A DNA stretch of 64,000 nt, taken from Mytilus edulis. Lineage: Eukaryota; Mollusca; Bivalvia; Mytilida; Mytilidae. Position 1 is the stretch's first letter. Every line of letters starts with the position of its first letter. Positions 12,146-23,965 of this stretch are shown piece by piece. Both the position numbers and the translations under genes were made by a program. The notes beneath the pieces were generated by a model, which saw only the letters and a list, made by a program, of their open reading frames with translations, was not told the origin of the DNA and did not search any database. The stretch is from NCBI RefSeq assembly GCF_963676685.1, contig NC_092349.1, positions 83,092,604 through 83,156,603 on the forward strand, given 5' to 3'.

Positions 12146-12325
12146 TAATAAGAATGTTCTTATCCCAGGCAGAAACCCCTAGCTGTATTAGGCACAACAA
12201 ATTATCAATGCTCTTCAACTTTGTAATTGTTTTGGCTTTCGAACTCTTTTCATTTGAGTGTCACTGGTTAGTCTTGTGTAGACGAAACGCGAGTCTGGCG
12301 TATTAAATTGTAAACCTGGTACCTT
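12146..12325 (+). mobile_element. retrozyme-like fragment with mutated hammerhead
   Basis: Contains CTTATCCCAGGCAGAAACC and a hammerhead-like segment at about 12260-12300 (AGTCTTGTGTAGACGAAAC, then GAGTCTGGCGTA). The catalytic core reads CTGGTTA instead of CTGATGA, so it should be inactive. It ends with CCTGGTACC, as in the other copies. Confidence 0.6.
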
Positions 12326-14435
12326 TTGTTAGCTATTATTCGTGTGTTTCTCTGTCCTATATGTTCTACCACTTATTTGTATTGTAGTCCTGTCATGTAA
12401 TGTTGTCATTTTAATGTTATATTTAACATTGCCATAAAAGCGGAAGGTTTTGCACTCCACAAAACCAGGTTCAACCCACAATTTTTTTCTTAAATTGTCC
12501 TGTACCAAGTCAGGAAAATGGCCATTGATATATTATAGTTCTTTTCTGTGTGTGTTACATTTTAATGTTGTGTTTCTGTTGTGTCATAGTTCTCCTCTCA
12601 TATTTAATGTGTTTCCCTCAGATTTGATTTGTAACCTGGATTTGTTGTTTTTTTTCTCAATCGATTTATGAATTTCGAACAGCGGTAAAGTACTGTTGCC
12701 TTTATTTATACAATAATCCTTGTCACGGACAGATTTTCTCTAAATGCTTTAATTTCAGAGATATAAGCCGAAAACTACATTTTACCCCCATGTTCTACTT
12801 TTAGCCATGGTGGCCATTTTGGTTGATGACCATGGTCATAGGATACATTTTATAAACAAGGTACTCTAAGAATGACTTAGGCCAAGTTTGGTTATATTTG
12901 GCCCAGTAGTTTTGGAGTAGAAGATTTTTGTAAAGATTAAGAAAATTTATAAAAAATTGTGTAAAATTCAAATTAAAAAGCAAGAACTCTTTATAGGGAC
13001 AATTGACAATTTTTGTCATGTTGACATATTTGTAGATCTTACTTTGCTACAATTCTGCTGTGTAAAATTTATCACTTTCTATAATATAATTCAAGATAAT
13101 AACCAAAAACTTCAAACTTTCTTAAAAATTACCAATTCATGGGTTGTCTGATGCGTCTGAAAATGACCGGGTGATATATATCTTGACCTTATGAACATTT
13201 TTACTTGTCTATCCCAAATTCATGTATTTGGCCAAGTTTGGTTATATTTGGCCCAGTAGTTTTAGAGTAGAAGATTTTTGTAAAGATTAAGAAAATTTAT
13301 AAAAAAATTGTGTAAAATTCAAATTAAAGAGCAATAACTCTTTATAGGGACAATTGACAATTTTGGTCATGTTGACATATTTGTAGATCTTACTTTGCTA
13401 CCAATTCTGCTGTGTAAAATTTATCACTTTCTATAATATTATTCAAGATAATAACCAAAAACTCCAAACTTTCTTAAAAATTACCAATCCATGGGTTGTC
13501 TGAAGCGTCTGAAAATGACCGGGTGATATATATCTTGACCTTATGAACATTTTTACTTGTCTATCCCAAATTCATGTATTTGGCCAAGTTTGGTTATATT
13601 TGGCCCAGTAGTTTTAGAGTAGAAGATTTTTGTAAAGATTAAGAAAATTTATAAAAAATTATGTAAAATTCAAATTAAAGAGCAAGAACTCTTTATAGGG
13701 ACAATTGACAATTTTTGTCATGTTGACATATTTGTAGATCTTACTTTGCTACCAATTCTGCTGTGTAAAATTTATCACTTTCTATAATATTATTCAAGAT
13801 AATAACCAAAAACTTCAAACTTTCTTAAAAATTACCAATTCATGGGTTGTCTGATGCGTCTGAAAATGACCGGGGTGATATATATCTTGACCTTATGAAC
13901 ATTTTTACTTGTCTATCCCAAATTCATGTATTTGGTTTTAATGTTATATTTGTTATTCTCGTGGGATTTTGTTTGATGCTTGGTCCGTGTGTGTTACATT
14001 GTAATGTTGTGTCGTTGTTCTCCTCTTATATTTAATGCGCTTCCCTCAGTTTTAGTTTGTTACCCCGATTTTGTTTTTTGTCCATGGATTTATGAGTTTG
14101 AACAGCGGTATACTACTGTTGCCTTTATTTACGCTGTGTCAGTTTTCCTCTAAATGCTTTAGTTTCAGAGATATAAGCCAAAGACTGCAATTTTACTTCA
14201 TGTTTTATCTTAAGCCAGGGCGGCCATCTTAAGTGATTGGCGGGGTCATCTGAGACGTTTTTTTAAACAAGATACCCTAGGAATAACTTAGGTCAAGTTT
14301 GATAATTTGTTTTGATTTGGACCACTGGTTTCAGATAGATTTTTGGTCAAAGTTAACGGACGATGACGACGACGACGACGGACGCCAAGTGATGAAAAAC
14401 TCACTTGGTCCTTTGGGCCAGGTGAGCTAAAAAGG
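12326..14435 (+). repeat. hairpin-ended repeat family 1 with 3 x 351-bp tandem units
   Basis: Three near-identical units start at 12881, 13231 and 13583 (GCCAAGTTTGGTTATATTTG), so the period is 350-352 bp. The block is flanked by two copies of a dispersed tail (TGTGTGTTACAT ... GTACTGTTGCCTTTATTT, at about 12545-12710 and 13985-14130). It ends in a GACGACGACG microsatellite (14359-14382) and the hairpin CTCACTTGGTCCTTTGGGCC...GGTGAGCTAA at about 14400-14430. Confidence 0.75.
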
Positions 14436-17400
14436 GGGATGGCTCTCAGGCAATTGATGCATACTAGTAATTGTATAGAAAACATTTTTAATCGCTGCAA
14501 TTTTGTTTTTGGTATTTCGCTAACCGAATCCCTGTAGTATTTGTTATTTAAATTGAAACATCAGCCAAAAGGTTATGAGTTTAAAATATCTTCTGTCTCA
14601 TTCGACATGAGCATGAGAGTTGACGTAAATTACCAATTGACAAATACAGAAAAGAAGCAAATAATCTAATTTAAATTTTATACCTCTTATATACTGCTTG
14701 TAAATCTTTAAATAATTTGGTCTACTAAACTATTGCTACTTACCTGAAGAATGAGCAGATGAAAATAAATATAATGCAACACAAAATGCAATAATCAATC
14801 GTATACAAAATTTCAAATAACACTTACAGCCTAGACTAATTTCTCTAGATAACACACACAAAAAAATGGCCATCAACTTTTGTTGTTTTTGACCACGCGA
14901 CATAAGTTATACATTTTAAGATAATAAATTTACCCTCTTCAGTATATTTCTTGAATAAAATATATCATTTCTTTTATGCTTTTTTCTGGACAAAACAGTA
15001 AACTCTATCACGAGTCGACTGAACGTAAAAAGATTTATTTATAAAAAGGAGATGTGGTATGATTTCCAATGAGACAACTCTCCACAAGAGACCAAATGAC
15101 ACAGAAATTAACAACTACATGTCACTACACGGCCTTCAACAATAAGCAAAAACCATACTGCATAGCCAGTTATAAAAGACCCCGAAATGACAATGTAAAA
15201 CAATTCAAATGAGACAACTAAGTTAGTATTTGCGTTTAGATTTTTTCCAATTTTTCCAAATTTTGCTCTAATAACTGTTGCCTAGGCCGAAAGCAATTCA
15301 ATGATTTTAAAAGATCAAACGTTTTTTTCTTTCAGTGTTTTATTTTCAGTGGAATTAACATAATTGATGCATTAAATATTTAAAAGTATTAGCACCTGAC
15401 ATAAAATGATTTCCGGTTGTTTTACGAAAATTTGTCTTTCATTTTAAAAGGCTATACATATCTCTTAGCTCTGTACTGAAATGTTGGTAAATTGAAGATG
15501 CAAAACATTTTAACATATAAAGTATACCTACTTTAAACCATTAAAGGCCATATAAACCAATGAACACAATCCAGTAGGGAAACTGTTAGTGTCGTTTGTT
15601 GATGTGGTACATAAGTGTTTCTCGATTCTAGTTGTTTATACAGATAAGACCGTTGGTGTTCCTGTTTACACTAGTCATTTTGGGTCCTTTGTGGTTTGTT
15701 GTTCGGTGTGAGCCAAGGCTCCGTGTTGAAGGTCGTAATTTGACCTATAATGGTTTACCACTTATTGTTACTTGAATGGAGAGTTGTCTCAATGGCACTC
15801 ATACCACATCTTCTTTATTTATCTATATTTTGTTATATGTCAGTTTGGTATGGTCAAGACGTTTAGTTAAGCATTGAAATATACCAACATGGTCATTTCT
15901 ACATTTTAACATTAAGAGTTTTCCATTGCGTCTGTTGAACTGTAATTGGATATCATTTAAAGTTTTTCAGCATGTATACCATCACATGCATAGACACTGA
16001 GACAGAACATAATACATTTAGCGCACCGAGATCGTTTAGAGGGGAGACAACTCGAACTCCTAACATCCCGAGGATTATTTAACTTAAAATGTTTTTTCTA
16101 CACACTATTCTTTGCTTCATAGTAGTGTTTAAAAATTATGGTTTCAATAATAACCGTAGCTACCCTTTATAAACCCCTTTCAGCATAAAAGTAGAGACCC
16201 AAGATATGTTTCTTTATTTGGCTTCACTGGCTTTTGGTTTTAATGTTCACGAATCAATAGATTTTGTTTGATTTGTTGTCTACTTGAATGTTGTTAAATC
16301 AATGATTATCATATATATCTATGTACCTATTCTTATTTGATTGATTCATTGTTGCTAGTTTAACGTCCATAACAGTGACAATTATTTCATGCATATTCAG
16401 GACGAGAAAATATTCACGCTTTATTACCATGATTACCTTTTATAAGTACTTCTGAAAAGCTTATCCTTTAATGATCTGCCAAACCTGGAAAAAATGAGGA
16501 GCAGGTACACCCTAGATTTACTAATTTTAAGTAGCTTTATTCTGCACCGATTCGAATTGCCCCAAGTTGCGTTTTTCTTTTGTGTATATGTCGAAGATGT
16601 TACCTTTTTGAGATCCTTTCTTTGAATATATTTCAAAGTAACGCATAAAGTTGTATGTCTATCTCAATTTCGCCTTCGTGTTTTCTCTGTAAAAAAATGT
16701 CTACTTCTAAACAAAGATACTCTCTTGAGCTGACTTTTGAAAATTACCCTTGATGAACAAGACAAAAGTTACTAGTTTGGCTGCAATTATTCAACATCCA
16801 AAGGAACAAGGATTAATTTTGCAAACACTTTGAATCTGGTCCCATATTTTGAAATGTGGATGCAAGGTAAACTACACGTGTCATTTTACTTCTGTATTTT
16901 GTTTCAGTGTTGTATTATAATTGATAATGGAAACGGGGAATTGTCAAAGAGACAACGAATCGACCAAAGAGAAGAAAATAGTCCAAGGTTACCAATTGGT
17001 CCTTAAAGCAGCGAGAAAAGAAAGATGAGCTTCAGCTGGCCCCTAAATAATAATGTATACTAGTTCAGCGAAATATAGTCAACACTAAATTCCGAACAAT
17101 ACAAATGAACCAAAATTAAAAACACAGACAAGACTAACAAGGCTAGAGGTCCCTGACTTAGAACTAGCGCAAAAATGCGGAGGGCTAAACATTAGTTGTG
17201 AGACCTCAACCCTCTACCTACACTCTTGACAATATGGAATAAACAAACACACAACAAAGGGCACAGTAAACCCAAGTTTAAAAGAAGTCCGAGTCCGATG
17301 TAAGAATAGGTATCAGAAGAAACAAAACAGCATGACAATGACAATGTTCAACATAGATTAACAAAGGACTACTAACAGTTACTTACTACGTGTAAGCTCC

Positions 17401-17725
17401 AGACCTCAATTAAACTGACGGAAAGATTATGTCTACGTTATATAAAAATCAACCTCAATCCTACCTGTTACTAAGGGGATTTACTATCCTGTAATCATGA
17501 ATTTTACGAGAACAACGTAACTCGTTTCATACCAACAACTGGTTTATATATACTCTGCCTATTTTTCAATGTCTATAAAACATTTAATTCAATGAAGATA
17601 TGATAAAACATAAATCTAAAACATAGATGATTGGAACTAAGTTTGAATCAAATTGACTCGCTTAAAAGTTTTCAGTACCCTGAAAATTCATTATATAAAA
17701 TCCGTTGATGTCCGTAATAGCTTCT
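14436..17725. other. gene-free stretch with dispersed repeats
   Basis: No supported ORF. Dispersed repeat copies lie at about 15045-15240 (minus) and 15600-15820 (plus); both carry the GGAGAGTTGTCTCAATGGCA-type segment. Another lies at about 16920-17390. The last few hundred bases before 17726 are the likely 3' UTR of the gene on the minus strand. Confidence 0.5.
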
Positions 17726-20002
17726 TTACAAGAGACTAGTGGTTTTGGTTGCTGCTCTTGTTTTCGAAAATGGACCTTCCAGTATAGCAGACATAGTACT
17801 TCCCATTTGCCAAACTGTTGAATTTGGACTTATTGCCTTTTCCATGGCTTGTAAAAGGAATGGAACACCCTTTTCGACATTGTTTATCGAAATGTACGAA
17901 AAACCAAGTAAATTCAAAGCAGAGACCTCATAACCAACTTGTTGTTCGGATAAAAGTTTTTCAATAGATTCTAATACACCCTCAGCAGCAGATTTCTTGT
18001 CATTCTTTGTTTCACAGAGAAATAACAAGTAGTAGGCATATACCAAAGGATCATATAGCGCCCAGCTAAGCCATGATGTATACTTCAAAGGTTCGGGTAG
18101 AGGTGTTTGAAGTTGAAATTTCACCGCAGGAGGCGACATTGAAGACTCGGTTGGCATGAAGACAACAGCTTGATAAATGGAGCTAAGAAATCGTTCTTTT
18201 AGTGTCATATCATTTGACCGGACAAATAATTCGTAGTCTTCTATTTCCAAAGGTGTTGGCCCAAATCTGTTCGGCAAAAAATGTGGTACAAATACTGAAA
18301 GCCGATGGGAATTTGCAACAATTTCTTCTGCCATCTTCTTGCAGCTATCAGTCTCACCAGTCATGTAAAAGTAAGTAGCGTATTTGAGCTTACCGGCTGC
18401 TGCATCTGATTCCATACCTTCAGTAAGACACTCTGATACTGCTTGAAGATAGTCATGAGTCTCCATGGACGAATTAGATCCGGAGAACTCATTGTACAAA
18501 GTAAAAAGGTGAAATCCTAAACTTGATTTGATTGCAGCTTTAATCGGTTCAAGTGTGTTCCTGTAAAATTCATTAACAGATCTATCGTCCAGACGTTTCA
18601 GGGTCATGTGATGGCGGGCTATTGTCATGGACAAGGAGTCACCTTCTACGGGTGCTATTGTCGTCATGATTTCTAGTCGTGCGTCTTCATACCGAGGAAA
18701 GAGTCTAAGGTCATGCTGAAACCATACATATTTAACATCCACCTCATGCAAATCGTGTAGGACTGTACTTATACTTTTGGAGCGGGTGTATTGCTGAAGT
18801 AATTCTTTAAGATATGGTTCGGTTGACAATGATTTACAACGTAGCAAACATTTCCAACCTTCTTTCACAAAACCACTGAACAAATCTACCAATTTCCGTT
18901 GTTCATCTTCATTCATGCGCCCCTGTAAAACATTATTTTCTGGAATGAAATAAGCTGGTTCAAATCCGTCTCGTATAAAGGTTAGCATTTGATTTACACA
19001 TGCCTTGAAGGCATCTGTAATCCTTTCCTCACACCAGATAGCACTTTCTGTTTTTTCTAAAGCCCAGAATAAGGCATTTTTCATATGGAATGATGACAGC
19101 ACTTGAGGAACTTCCTCGGCGATAACATCCTTTAAAAGCATTTTAAGAAGCGCATAGCATTTATGTTGTATGTTGTTAAAAGTTCGTAAAAGAACCCGTT
19201 CAGACAAAGCAAATGATAGCCTCCATTCCAAATGTCGAGTTTTGCTTCCAAGAAAGCCAACTGGGACAATTTCACAGCCTTTTGAAACAACTGAATCAAC
19301 GTCTTTTTGTATTGGCCAATTTCTAGGTAGGCGCATTTTCCATTCAGTCGCCTGTCTTGGCCATTCATGAAAATGGAAGCAAGGAACGGAATCATGAAGA
19401 GGTTCTTCTTTTGTTTCATCAGAAAAGCAAAGCGAAGGTCCATGTTCTAAAATTTCCTCCTCGTCTGGAAATGAAACAGCATAGTTATATGAACTTTGCA
19501 TCACCCATGCTGGTCGCTCTGGAATCAGCTGGTACCTGTTGAAAGCTGTTTTAAATTTGTAAGAAGAAAGAAAAAAATTTCCTTCTTCCTCGAAACAATA
19601 AGATTTTGCTCCATTGGGTGTCAGAGAGAAAATGTTGTTTTCCGTTAATGGCCCTTCTTTGTAAAGCCGAAGTCGCGTGTAACCTGGATGGGTATTTTCA
19701 TCTGATAATTCAAAAATATGACCTGTATTTTCATCATGTACATTTCCTTCCTTCTCCTTTATAGACACGTAAGAAAAACGCAACATGGTATCAATATCTG
19801 TCATGTATCCTTTCCAACCAACCCCGTCCATTATGCTTCCTGTGAGAATTGTATTCTGATAATCGGGTTGATAATCTACTGCATTCGCTAATACTTCAAG
19901 CCTCGAAAACATGGACACCTTTGAACGAACATGTTCATCTGATAACTCGAGCGCATCAAGTGTTTTTGACAAAAGTAAGGATTCATTTTTACAGTCTTCC
20001 AT
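17726..20002 (-). CDS. Mab-21 / cGAS-like nucleotidyltransferase-fold protein
   Basis: This 758-aa reading starts at the ATG at 20002 (MEDCKNES). A strong acceptor (CCTTTTTCCTTTTCAG) ends two bases before it, so the extra in-frame codons upstream up to 20035 are intronic. The N-terminal part has the nucleotidyltransferase signature: TGSIMDG (Gly55-Ser56), then TDIDTML with Asp69 and Asp71. Asp204 in HDSVPCF is a candidate third metal ligand. The Mab-21 C-lobe follows: HLEWRLSF (257-264), then SSFHMKNALFWALEKTE (303-319). Residues from about 380 are helical, with a TPR-like stretch near the end (ALNLLGFSYISINNVEKGV). Bivalves carry large expansions of such cGAS-like receptors, which can make cyclic dinucleotides after sensing nucleic acid. 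Product and ligand here are unknown. The frame is intact. Confidence 0.85.
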   Translation of the reverse strand: MEDCKNESLLLSKTLDALELSDEHVRSKVSMFSRLEVLANAVDYQPDYQNTILTGSIMDGVGWKGYMTDIDTMLRFSYVSIKEKEGNVHDENTGHIFELSDENTHPGYTRLRLYKEGPLTENNIFSLTPNGAKSYCFEEEGNFFLSSYKFKTAFNRYQLIPERPAWVMQSSYNYAVSFPDEEEILEHGPSLCFSDETKEEPLHDSVPCFHFHEWPRQATEWKMRLPRNWPIQKDVDSVVSKGCEIVPVGFLGSKTRHLEWRLSFALSERVLLRTFNNIQHKCYALLKMLLKDVIAEEVPQVLSSFHMKNALFWALEKTESAIWCEERITDAFKACVNQMLTFIRDGFEPAYFIPENNVLQGRMNEDEQRKLVDLFSGFVKEGWKCLLRCKSLSTEPYLKELLQQYTRSKSISTVLHDLHEVDVKYVWFQHDLRLFPRYEDARLEIMTTIAPVEGDSLSMTIARHHMTLKRLDDRSVNEFYRNTLEPIKAAIKSSLGFHLFTLYNEFSGSNSSMETHDYLQAVSECLTEGMESDAAAGKLKYATYFYMTGETDSCKKMAEEIVANSHRLSVFVPHFLPNRFGPTPLEIEDYELFVRSNDMTLKERFLSSIYQAVVFMPTESSMSPPAVKFQLQTPLPEPLKYTSWLSWALYDPLVYAYYLLFLCETKNDKKSAAEGVLESIEKLLSEQQVGYEVSALNLLGFSYISINNVEKGVPFLLQAMEKAISPNSTVWQMGSTMSAILEGPFSKTRAATKTTSLL

Positions 20003-20322
20003 TTCTGAAAAGGAAAAAGGAAATAAAATGTACACCTTCTTGTTTGCTATTTTCCTTCTATATTAATGCTACTGTTGTGTTCTGATTTGTTTTCTTACAA
20101 CAAAACTACACAGACGGAGTTTTAATAATTTATAGACGTATCTCCTGAACACCCAAATTCAATCATATACCGGTAGATTGTAGATATATAAAAACAATTT
20201 TATTTACACTTCCCCAATTCTTGTAATGTAAAGATATCAGATACCAAGACATGAGGGTTTTACAGTGCATCTCTATAAAGGCAGAAGATTAGTCCAGTAA
20301 ACTAGTGGAACCAAAGAAGTAC

Positions 20323-20335
20323 CTTGAAGATCCAT
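20323..20335 (-). other. candidate first coding exon (short form) of the Mab-21/cGAS-like gene
   Basis: The minus strand reads ATG GAT CTT CAA G followed by a GTACTT donor. Joining it to the acceptor at 20004 keeps frame and gives MDLQ-E-MEDC. The preceding bases AACACGAGGAT resemble those before the alternative exon at 27514-27544. The donor is weaker than in that exon. This is inference from splice phase only. Confidence 0.35.
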
Positions 20336-21067
20336 ATCCTCGTGTTCAACGAGGAGGTTCTTTTAAACTGATGTATGTATATATAATCTGGCGAACAGAT
20401 ACATCTTATATAGCATAACCATAAACATTGATATTCACTTGAAGATTATAAGATCAATACCGTAATCGACCTTTTCCAACTCAAGATTATTTCTAAGATG
20501 AAAGATAACAGACAAAGACAAAGGACGTTATTTAGTCGTCTAAAAAGTAAATTTCATGGTCTATACTAATCATTTCTTAAATTCTGTAACAGAAAATGAA
20601 ATAGATACCAAACTCCAAGTTTAATGTTTTCAAATTGACATCTTCATTACGGGTAGATATTCCAAAGTCAAAGACAAAAAATAAGATAATTCAGACAATA
20701 TAAAAACAAGACGAATCAGTATAATCACTTAAATCCGAGCAAATTGCAATCGTTTTCTCTCAATTGATTTATGGACTGCGGTTAACTACTGTTGCCTTTT
20801 TTGAACTGTCTCTAACATATATTTGGCGTGTGATGTCAGATTTTGGATATTGATTGCTTAAAATGTTTAATCGTCATGTAAAAGAACTATAGGTACAAAC
20901 TTATCAAGAGTACAAGGCTTATTATAAAGTGTATATGCCAGATTTGAGTCAGTAAAACAAAATCAGAACAAAACCATACCACTTTGGACTATACACTTAG
21001 CCCGCTTGTCCTGGTTTTGTTTTCAAAAGAAATAAATCATAAGAAAAAATGGTATACAGATGACTAG
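20336..21067. other. upstream region, no gene seen
   Basis: AT-rich sequence with no supported ORF. If the short first exon is used, this is the promoter-proximal region. Confidence 0.4.
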
Positions 21068-21797
21068 TTAAGGTAGCACAATACAAAGATTTTATAACTC
21101 CAACTCCCAAGTTTTAAAATGCTGTAACTTTCTTAATAATGCTTGAAAATTTATAAAAGTGGTAGTTTTGGATAGCTAACAGATTACTCTTTCAAATAAA
21201 TGCAATGTTAGTATTATGCAACAATTATGTAACCAATTATAATGTTAACTGTGTCTAAAATATTTTTCACCAAATTTGCACTTTCAAATGAAATTAGCTT
21301 CTGCATAGGTATCCCTAGAGGGTTGATTTTATTATATGTTGTTCCTATGGCCATTATCTACAAAAGGGTGTCTCAGATTTCAGATAGAATGTATAGAACA
21401 AATTTTACACCTAATTAAACATTATCTTCTTTTATGTGGTTAGGATGTTTACACTAATTAGAGATTTATGAGCAGAGGAGTACCATAGAGACAATCTGAG
21501 ACACCCTTTTGAAGCCCGTGATGTGTTGATTAAGATTTCGTTAAAATTTTCTGTTTAGTTAAAGAGATGATAGAGCTAAATTCATTCAAGTGAACTTACC
21601 AAGATTTTGCCACTAATTACATAATAATTGATTACATAATGATTGCATAATAGAAATATTGCAACCATTTAAAAGATTAATCTTTTATCTATCTATATAT
21701 ACCTCTTTTATTATTTTCTATGCATTCATAAGAAAGTTACAGCATTTCAAAGGTTAGTGATTGGAAGTAAAAAAATCTTTGTATTGTGCTACCTTAA
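21068..21797. mobile_element. foldback element with TTAA ends
   Basis: The 730-bp element is bounded by TTAA on both sides. Its first 26 bases (TTAAGGTAGCACAATACAAA then GATTTT) are repeated inverted at the right end. Similarity continues inward: ATGCTGTAACTTTCTTA near both ends and AAAAGGGTGTCTCAGATT near the centre. TTAA targets are typical of piggyBac-type transposons. No transposase is present, so it is a MITE-like element. Confidence 0.8.
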
Positions 21798-22089
21798 TTA
21801 ACACACTCCTCGAGCAAAGGTATCATGGAATCTACATTTCAAGATACACGTTAAAGTTGCATGCATGGTAACATGAATGTGTTTAATAGCATCGTTCATG
21901 TTTTGTTGAATCTAATTTAGTTTTTGGACCATGAATAAAAACGGCATAAGACCCCAAATTGGACATTTAAATTAATAATCGAAGAAAATCGAAAAGAAAG
22001 TGTAAAAGAAGAAATAACAAACATAATAATAAAACTACGTACTACACAGAAACAAATGAATGACAATAAGAACTTTCAACCAAACACGG
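21798..22089. other. no gene recognised
   Basis: AT-rich spacer without supported features. Confidence 0.4.
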
Positions 22090-22560
22090 GAGTTATTTCA
22101 CTTGCTATTGACGGGTAGCTATGAAGATTATTTGCCACCTGTTGCTGAAGGTTACACCATAATCGGTAATCAGTCTTCTTCATAGATGTCATAATCAAGA
22201 AAAGAGAACGGGATTGTGGGTAAGACAATAAGAAAATATCGTTTTTCTTCTTTCACACCAATATTCCATAACGTCAACCAATTCAGATGGCGTCCATTAA
22301 ACTTTCGAAGGAATAACCTAAATTTCCTACTTTTAACCCTTAGTGGAATAGATTCCTTTTAAATCACAACCCTCTTTTAAGTAAATTATCACAGGAATAC
22401 CATCTGGAAAGTTCATACGATTAAAAAGCTGTTATAAAGTGATTTGTTTAGTCGTACAGTTTTGTTCTTAACTGATCCGCACTATCAATTCGTACATGTA
22501 AGTCAAGATATGAGGCAGACTCACCTATTCCGATGATACCATCCTTTTTTCCAATTTCGA
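22090..22560 (-). pseudogene. Penelope-type reverse transcriptase relic
   Basis: The minus strand repeats the 3' RT segment of the copy at 31825-32426 in heavily decayed form: GACGCCATCTGAATTGGTTG corresponds to its GRHHKLVDH region, followed by CAATCCCGTTCTCTTTTC. Many stops and indels are present. Confidence 0.5.
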
Positions 22561-23066
22561 TAAGATAGGTGCGTTCAACATAGTCATCAAACTTTTTATT
22601 ATTTTACGTAAGAAGTCATGATCTATGTAGCGCAACGTACAGTTGAAGGATAATGCTAGAATTTTGTCATGAGAAGATCCTTTAGAAAGTTAATCATTTG
22701 AAAAAGAAAAAAAAGCGACAAAAAGAGCACACTTGGTTCAAATAGGAATGCCGATTGTGTCGAAAAAATTCGTAAAGATTGCGTTGTGCATAGAAAAAAA
22801 AGTCATTCTGATGATGTCAGTTTCAGATCAGTTTTTGTTTAAATCAACTTTTTTTCGAAGTATGATTTATTCCTTCTTAAACACTTTTAAGATATTTGTA
22901 TCTACGTTGTCCATTTTTAACTTATTTAATAAAATCGTGCAAATCATTTTATTCTTTAAGTTTACAATTAGGAAAACTAATTAAGAGGAATATAATTTAA
23001 AATGTTTTTTCTATTGCGAGAGGAAAATGACTTAGATAATAATATGAGGCAGGTATTACCTGTAAA
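22561..23066. other. no gene recognised
   Basis: AT-rich sequence. An 83-codon ORF at 22733-22984 is low-complexity and resembles nothing known. Confidence 0.4.
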
Positions 23067-23531
23067 TGGGGACGAAGTCTGTATGAATTATTTTTTTGTA
23101 ACTTGAATATTTGTTAAAAAAAAAAAGAAATGGAAATACCGTAACGTTTCCCGGATTTTGGTTCTGTTGTTAGGGATTTTAGTTGTCACGTTATTAAAGT
23201 TATTACGTCATATACAATGTAAACAAAGAAACGCTATCATCAGGTAACGTTTTTTCATATCGATGAATTATTAAAAATGAAATTGGTATTGCGTTCCTTC
23301 CTAATTTATACAAGACTGATATATATATATATTTTACTCAAAGTTTCATACAAACGAGACCGGAAAAGGAAGTACATTGTAGATTTCTGCGCAGATCCGG
23401 AAATTCAAAAACGCGACAAAAAAAAATTGCATGATTTTGAGTTCATTAGTACAATGAAAATATCGGGAAAATTTTCCCGATTTTTTTTTTTATTATTGAA
23501 TTTTCTACTGTTATTGGTGACTTCGTCCCCA
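23067..23531. mobile_element. putative small TIR element
   Basis: TGGGGACGAAGTC at 23067-23079 is repeated inverted at 23519-23531, giving a 465-bp unit. No clear target duplication is visible. An 88-codon ORF inside is basic and low-complexity and is not taken as a gene. Confidence 0.4.
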
Positions 23532-23554
23532 TATAAACTCTAAAAAAACATCAT

Positions 23555-23965
23555 CATAGATACCTGGATTAAATTGTGAATTTACGCCAGACGCGCGTTT
23601 CGTCTAAAAAGACTTATCAGTGACGCTCGAATCCCAAAAAGTTGAAAAGGTCAAATAAAGAACGAAGATGAAGAGCATTGAGGACCAAAATTCCTAAAAG
23701 TTTTGCTTTTTCGTACAGCTACGGTAATCTATTCCTGAGGTAAAAAAAGTGTTGAAAACAGGTAATTTATAAATACGACCATATCAATGACAATTATTTT
23801 CTGCACAGAAGTGGTGACTACTGGGCTGGTGATACCCTCGGGGTTTAAACCCCCTGCGCAGTGGCATCGACCCAGTGGTTGTAAATAAGTTCATCATAGA
23901 TACCAGGATTCAATTTGTATTTACGCCAGACGCGCGTTTCGTCTAACATGCAATTAAAAAAAATC
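23555..23965 (-). mobile_element. retrozyme-like dimer
   Basis: On the minus strand, two copies of the GACGAAACGCGCGTCTGGCG segment lie 339 bases apart (cleavage positions 23590/23589 and 23929/23928). They enclose one full monomer with the CCTGGTATC element and the conserved ACTGGG...CCCAGT hairpin (about 23820-23880). The distal ribozyme lacks its 5' core half, and the proximal one carries CTGATAA. This head-to-tail arrangement is what a retrozyme insertion leaves. Confidence 0.65.
23584..23626 (-). ncRNA. hammerhead ribozyme with core mutation
   Basis: The minus strand has stem I strands GCGTCA/TGGCGT, stem II GTCT...AGAC, GAAA, and loopless stem III ACGC/GCGT before the GTC cleavage triplet. 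The core is CTGATAA where CTGANGA is required (G8 to A), so cleavage is probably lost. Confidence 0.6.

Noticed and set aside
20003-20035. Upstream in-frame ATG (MYILFPFSFSE) of the cGAS-like ORF
   Set aside because: The codons translate a pyrimidine tract and splice acceptor, so they are intronic. The ATG at 20002 or an upstream exon is used.
23277-23543. 88-aa basic ORF
   Set aside because: Low-complexity Lys/Phe/Leu-rich reading inside a putative TIR element, with no domain.
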